A stretch of 6,731 nt of DNA from Paracoccaceae bacterium (GTDB lineage Bacteria > Pseudomonadota > Alphaproteobacteria > Rhodobacterales > Rhodobacteraceae), in NCBI GenBank assembly GCA_027080755.1, contig JALWQC010000195.1, positions 1 through 6,731 of the forward strand, read 5' to 3'. Below are positions 4,789 through 6,731 of this stretch, piece after piece (the first letter of the stretch is position 1; every line of letters starts with the position of its first letter). Both the position numbers and the translations under genes were made by a program. Under the pieces are notes generated by a model, which saw only the letters and a program-made list of their open reading frames with translations, had not been told where the DNA came from and did not search any database.

Positions 4789-6177
4789 ATGTTTTACAAA
4801 ACGTTATCGGGCCGGTTTTTGCTGCTATCCATCCTGTTTGTGATGATGGCAGAGGTGCTGATATTTGTGCCCTCGGTCGCGAATTTCCGCATTTCCTATC
4901 TGCAACAACGGCTGGAAAAGGCGCAGATTGCCTCTTTGGCGCTGCTGGCGACGCCGGATGATATGGTTTCGCCGGAACTGAACGCCGAATTGCTGAAAAA
5001 CGCCGAGGTGCTGAACATCGTCCTGCGGCGCAATGCGGTGCGCGAACTGGTGCTGTCCAACCCGATTCCCCATCCGGTCGATGCCACCTTTGATCTGCGC
5101 AAGGTCGGCACGCTGGACGCCATCCGCGACGCGCTGGCCTGTGCCTTTGCCCCGAAGGACAAAATCCTGCGGGTGATCGGGATGCCGGTCAAGGGCGCGG
5201 GAAACGAAATAGAGATCGTCCTGATGGCCGAGCCGGTGCGCCAGGCGATGCTTGCCTATGCCAAGAACGTGCTGCTGCTGTCGCTGCTGATATCCGCCGT
5301 GACCGGGCTTTTGCTGTTTCTGGCGTTGCAGGTGCTGATCAGCCGCCCGATTTCCAAGGTTATTGCCTCTATGCTGCGGTTTCGCGATGCCCCCGAGGAT
5401 GCGCATAACATCATCACCCCCAACGCCAGTATCACCGAACTGCATCAGGCCGAGGTCGCCCTGCGCGAGCTGCAAACCGGCCTGAATGCCAGCTTGCGCC
5501 AGAAAGAGCGGCTGGCGCAGCTGGGCGGGGCGGTGTCCAAGGTCAGCCATGACCTGCGCAACATGCTGACAACCACGCAGGTGCTGGCCGACATGCTGGA
5601 CATGAGCGACGACCCGAAGGTCAAGCGTATGTCGCCCAAGCTGATGAACTCCCTGTCCCGCGCGGTCAACCTGTGCGAACGCACGCTGGCCTTTGGCAAG
5701 GCGGACGAGCCGGAACCCGAATTGCGCGATCTGCCCCTGAAAACGCTGGTCGAGGATGTGATAGACAACGAATCCCTGCAGGCGGATATGGAAAAGGTTC
5801 AGGTGATCTCCACCGTGACCGGCGATATCGTGGTGCGGGTCGATCCCGAACAGATGTTCCGGGTGTTCACCAACCTGATCCGCAACGCCCGACAGGCGAT
5901 CGAGGGGACGGGCCGGAACGGGGTTATCACCATCACCGCCAGAGAAACCCGCGACGGGGTAGAGGTCTGCCTGCGCGACACGGGGCCGGGGTTGCCGGAA
6001 AAAGCGCAGGAACATTTGTTCAAGCCGTTTCAGGGGAACGCCCGTCAGGGCGGCACCGGACTGGGGCTGGCGATTGCGGCGGAACTGGTGCGCGGCCACG
6101 GCGGGCGCCTCGAATTGATAGAGACATCACCGGCGGGAACCACCTTTCGGATATTCCTGTCCTCGGGCGATAAATAA
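4789..6177 (+). CDS. membrane-bound sensor histidine kinase
   Basis: The 462-residue product is a complete two-component sensor kinase. It has a first membrane segment at about 10-28, a periplasmic domain at about 30-155, a second membrane segment at about 161-184, then a HAMP-like linker starting ISRPISKV and a predicted helical coiled stretch (about 220-245). The phosphoacceptor box is KVSHDLRNMLT with H254. The HDxxN form (D255, N258) is compatible with both kinase and phosphatase activity. The ATPase domain shows the N box NLIRNA (362-367), G1 DTGPG (397-401), F box LFKPF (410-414) and G2 GTGLGL (422-427). The frame stays open far upstream to 4099, but that part is antisense to the porin; the ATG at 4789 gives a proper membrane segment and lies just after the promoter. 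No response regulator gene adjoins, so the partner must be elsewhere. The signal is unknown. Confidence 0.93.
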   Translation: MFYKTLSGRFLLLSILFVMMAEVLIFVPSVANFRISYLQQRLEKAQIASLALLATPDDMVSPELNAELLKNAEVLNIVLRRNAVRELVLSNPIPHPVDATFDLRKVGTLDAIRDALACAFAPKDKILRVIGMPVKGAGNEIEIVLMAEPVRQAMLAYAKNVLLLSLLISAVTGLLLFLALQVLISRPISKVIASMLRFRDAPEDAHNIITPNASITELHQAEVALRELQTGLNASLRQKERLAQLGGAVSKVSHDLRNMLTTTQVLADMLDMSDDPKVKRMSPKLMNSLSRAVNLCERTLAFGKADEPEPELRDLPLKTLVEDVIDNESLQADMEKVQVISTVTGDIVVRVDPEQMFRVFTNLIRNARQAIEGTGRNGVITITARETRDGVEVCLRDTGPGLPEKAQEHLFKPFQGNARQGGTGLGLAIAAELVRGHGGRLELIETSPAGTTFRIFLSSGDK

Positions 6178-6201
6178 TTCCGCCTTTACGGTTTTTCGCT
6201 C

Positions 6202-6230
6202 TTGCAACGGCTGGCGGGCGGGGCTAAATA
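6202..6230 (+). promoter_or_regulatory. promoter of tRNA-Arg
   Basis: TTGCAA (6202-6207) and TAAATA (6225-6230) are separated by 17 bases. The start would fall near 6237, almost at the mature 5' end of the tRNA at 6240, so the leader would be only a few bases long. It lies in the 62-base gap after the kinase stop. Confidence 0.6.
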
Positions 6231-6239
6231 CCCCCCAAC

Positions 6240-6316
6240 GCACCCGTAGCTCAGCTGGATAGAGTACCTGACTACGAATCAGGGGGTCGCACGTTCGAAT
6301 CGTGCCGGGTGCACCA
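6240..6316 (+). tRNA. tRNA-Arg (anticodon ACG)
   Basis: This 77-base tRNA has a perfect 7-bp acceptor stem (GCACCCG with CGGGTGC), a D stem GCTC/GAGT with one wobble pair, an anticodon stem CCTGA/TCAGG with loop CTACGAA (anticodon ACG at 6274-6276), and a T stem GCACG/CGTGC with loop TTCGAAT. It has discriminator A and an encoded CCA at 6314-6316. A34 is expected to become inosine through TadA, so it would read CGU, CGC and CGA codons. Confidence 0.97.
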
Positions 6317-6401
6317 TTACCCTTCCTATATCCCCCGCAGACATCCCCCGAAGACCGGCCACAAAACCGCCACAGCATTTGTGCGCCCTGTTGCGCAAGC
6401 A

Positions 6402-6435
6402 CAGCCCAACCGCGGCCGAATGCCGCCACGGGCTG
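6402..6435 (+). terminator. two-part hairpin after tRNA-Arg, possible weak terminator
   Basis: CAGCCC (6402-6407) pairs with GGGCTG (6430-6435), and inside it GCGGC (6412-6416) pairs with GCCGC (6422-6426) around a 5-base loop. A broken T-rich stretch, CTTTGATTT, follows at 6436-6444. It lies 86 bases after the tRNA and could end its transcript, but the imperfect T run makes this uncertain. A second short hairpin (TGCGC/GCGCA, 6382-6397) precedes it. Confidence 0.35.
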
Positions 6436-6495
6436 CTTTGATTTAGGAAAGTCCGCACGTTTTAGGTGATAATACTTCCAGATAATTCTGATAGG

Positions 6496-6524
6496 TTGCC
6501 AAACGGGCTGGATCGGACTATACC
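6496..6524 (+). promoter_or_regulatory. promoter of the lipoprotein gene
   Basis: TTGCCA (6496-6501) and TATACC (6519-6524) are separated by 17 bases in an AT-richer stretch. Predicted start is near 6531, giving a leader of about 30 bases before the GTG at 6561. The gene therefore seems to be expressed independently of the tRNA. Confidence 0.5.
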
Positions 6525-6560
6525 TTATATTCACAGAAAATTGATAAATTGGAGAGAATT

Positions 6561-6731
6561 GTGTTTAAATCGCTATTGTATATCATGTTAGCCGTTGCAG
6601 CATTTTCGCTTTCGGGATGTGCGACAGGGACGTCGATGTATGAAACACCGGGAGCAATGAGTCCGCCTGCGCCCGGAATGGCCCGGATTGTTGTATATAG
6701 GCAAGGGGCTCTCGGTGCGGCAGTACAACCC
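6561..6731 (+). CDS. small lipoprotein, possibly DUF2846-like, N-terminal part (cut by window edge)
   Basis: Only 57 residues are visible. They form a lipoprotein signal: MFKSLLY, a hydrophobic stretch to residue 17 and the lipobox LSGC with C20 as the lipidated residue. Ala follows it rather than Asp, so outer-membrane sorting is expected. After a Pro/Gly/Ser-rich linker (about 21-40) the sequence MARIVVYRQGALGAAVQP begins a domain that resembles the start of DUF2846 lipoproteins of unknown function; that match is from memory of the family pattern and is moderate. The GTG start has GGAGAG at 6551-6556 with 4 bases spacing. An internal ATG at 6585 would remove the basic N-terminus of the signal. 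The gene is AT-richer than the rest, with codons such as TTA, CTA and AGG that are rare elsewhere in the window, which may mean recent acquisition. The frame is open to the edge. Confidence 0.8.
   Translation, partial: MFKSLLYIMLAVAAFSLSGCATGTSMYETPGAMSPPAPGMARIVVYRQGALGAAVQP

Noticed and set aside
4825..6099. A 424-residue minus-strand frame opposite the kinase.
   Set aside because: The translation is rich in Gln, His, Arg and Gly without hydrophobic core or motif, typical of the shadow of a GC-rich gene on the other strand, where a complete kinase is present.
6178..6200. CCG-CGG followed by TTTTT after the kinase stop, as a terminator.
   Set aside because: The stem is only three base pairs; too weak to support.
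6127..6534. A 135-residue minus-strand frame containing GTIRTCDPLIRSQVLYPAEL.
   Set aside because: That peptide is the well-known false translation of the complement of a tRNA gene; it covers tRNA-Arg at 6240-6316.

Overview
The window looks like chromosome of an alphaproteobacterium of the Rhodobacteraceae/Roseobacter type. The evidence is GC-rich coding DNA, the gene order rpmH-rnpA-yidD, the style of the encoded proteins, and promoters of the TTGNNN-17 bp-TANANN kind. This assignment is inference from sequence character only; no database search was possible.

Layout. (1) Positions 1-1118, minus strand: a tightly packed housekeeping operon read right to left, rpmH (ribosomal protein L34), rnpA (RNase P protein), yidD (membrane insertion factor with a histidine-rich tail) and ttcA (tRNA 2-thiocytidine synthetase, cut by the window edge). 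Neighbouring genes overlap by a few bases or are separated by about 20. (2) Positions 1119-1370: a divergent intergenic region with the rpmH promoter and, upstream of it, a strong terminator-like hairpin that also faces left. (3) Positions 1371-3508, plus strand: a two-gene operon of a VTT-domain (TVP38/TMEM64) membrane protein and a flavin disulfide oxidoreductase, joined by ATGA. In other bacteria these two are known as a single fused protein. (4) Positions 3505-4572, minus strand: a porin-like outer-membrane protein whose stop codon shares a CTAG with the stop of the oxidoreductase. (5) Positions 4573-4788: a divergent regulatory region with back-to-back promoters, a nested palindrome between them and a stem-loop in the porin leader. 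(6) Positions 4789-6177, plus strand: a membrane sensor histidine kinase with no response regulator beside it. (7) Positions 6240-6316: tRNA-Arg(ACG) with its own promoter. (8) Positions 6317-6731: an AT-richer stretch with a promoter and the start of a small lipoprotein gene, possibly DUF2846-like, cut by the right edge.

How it fits together. The left operon supplies translation, tRNA processing and modification, and membrane-insertion functions. The VTT protein and flavoenzyme probably act together at the inner membrane on an unknown substrate. The porin and kinase share an upstream region and could form an envelope sensing unit, but that link rests on position alone. No stretch longer than 300 bases lacks a gene. 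I see no CRISPR array, insertion sequence or phage gene. The least explained items are the left-facing terminator upstream of rpmH, the palindromes between the porin and kinase promoters, the YidD histidine tail, and the flavoenzyme with tyrosine in place of the usual catalytic histidine.
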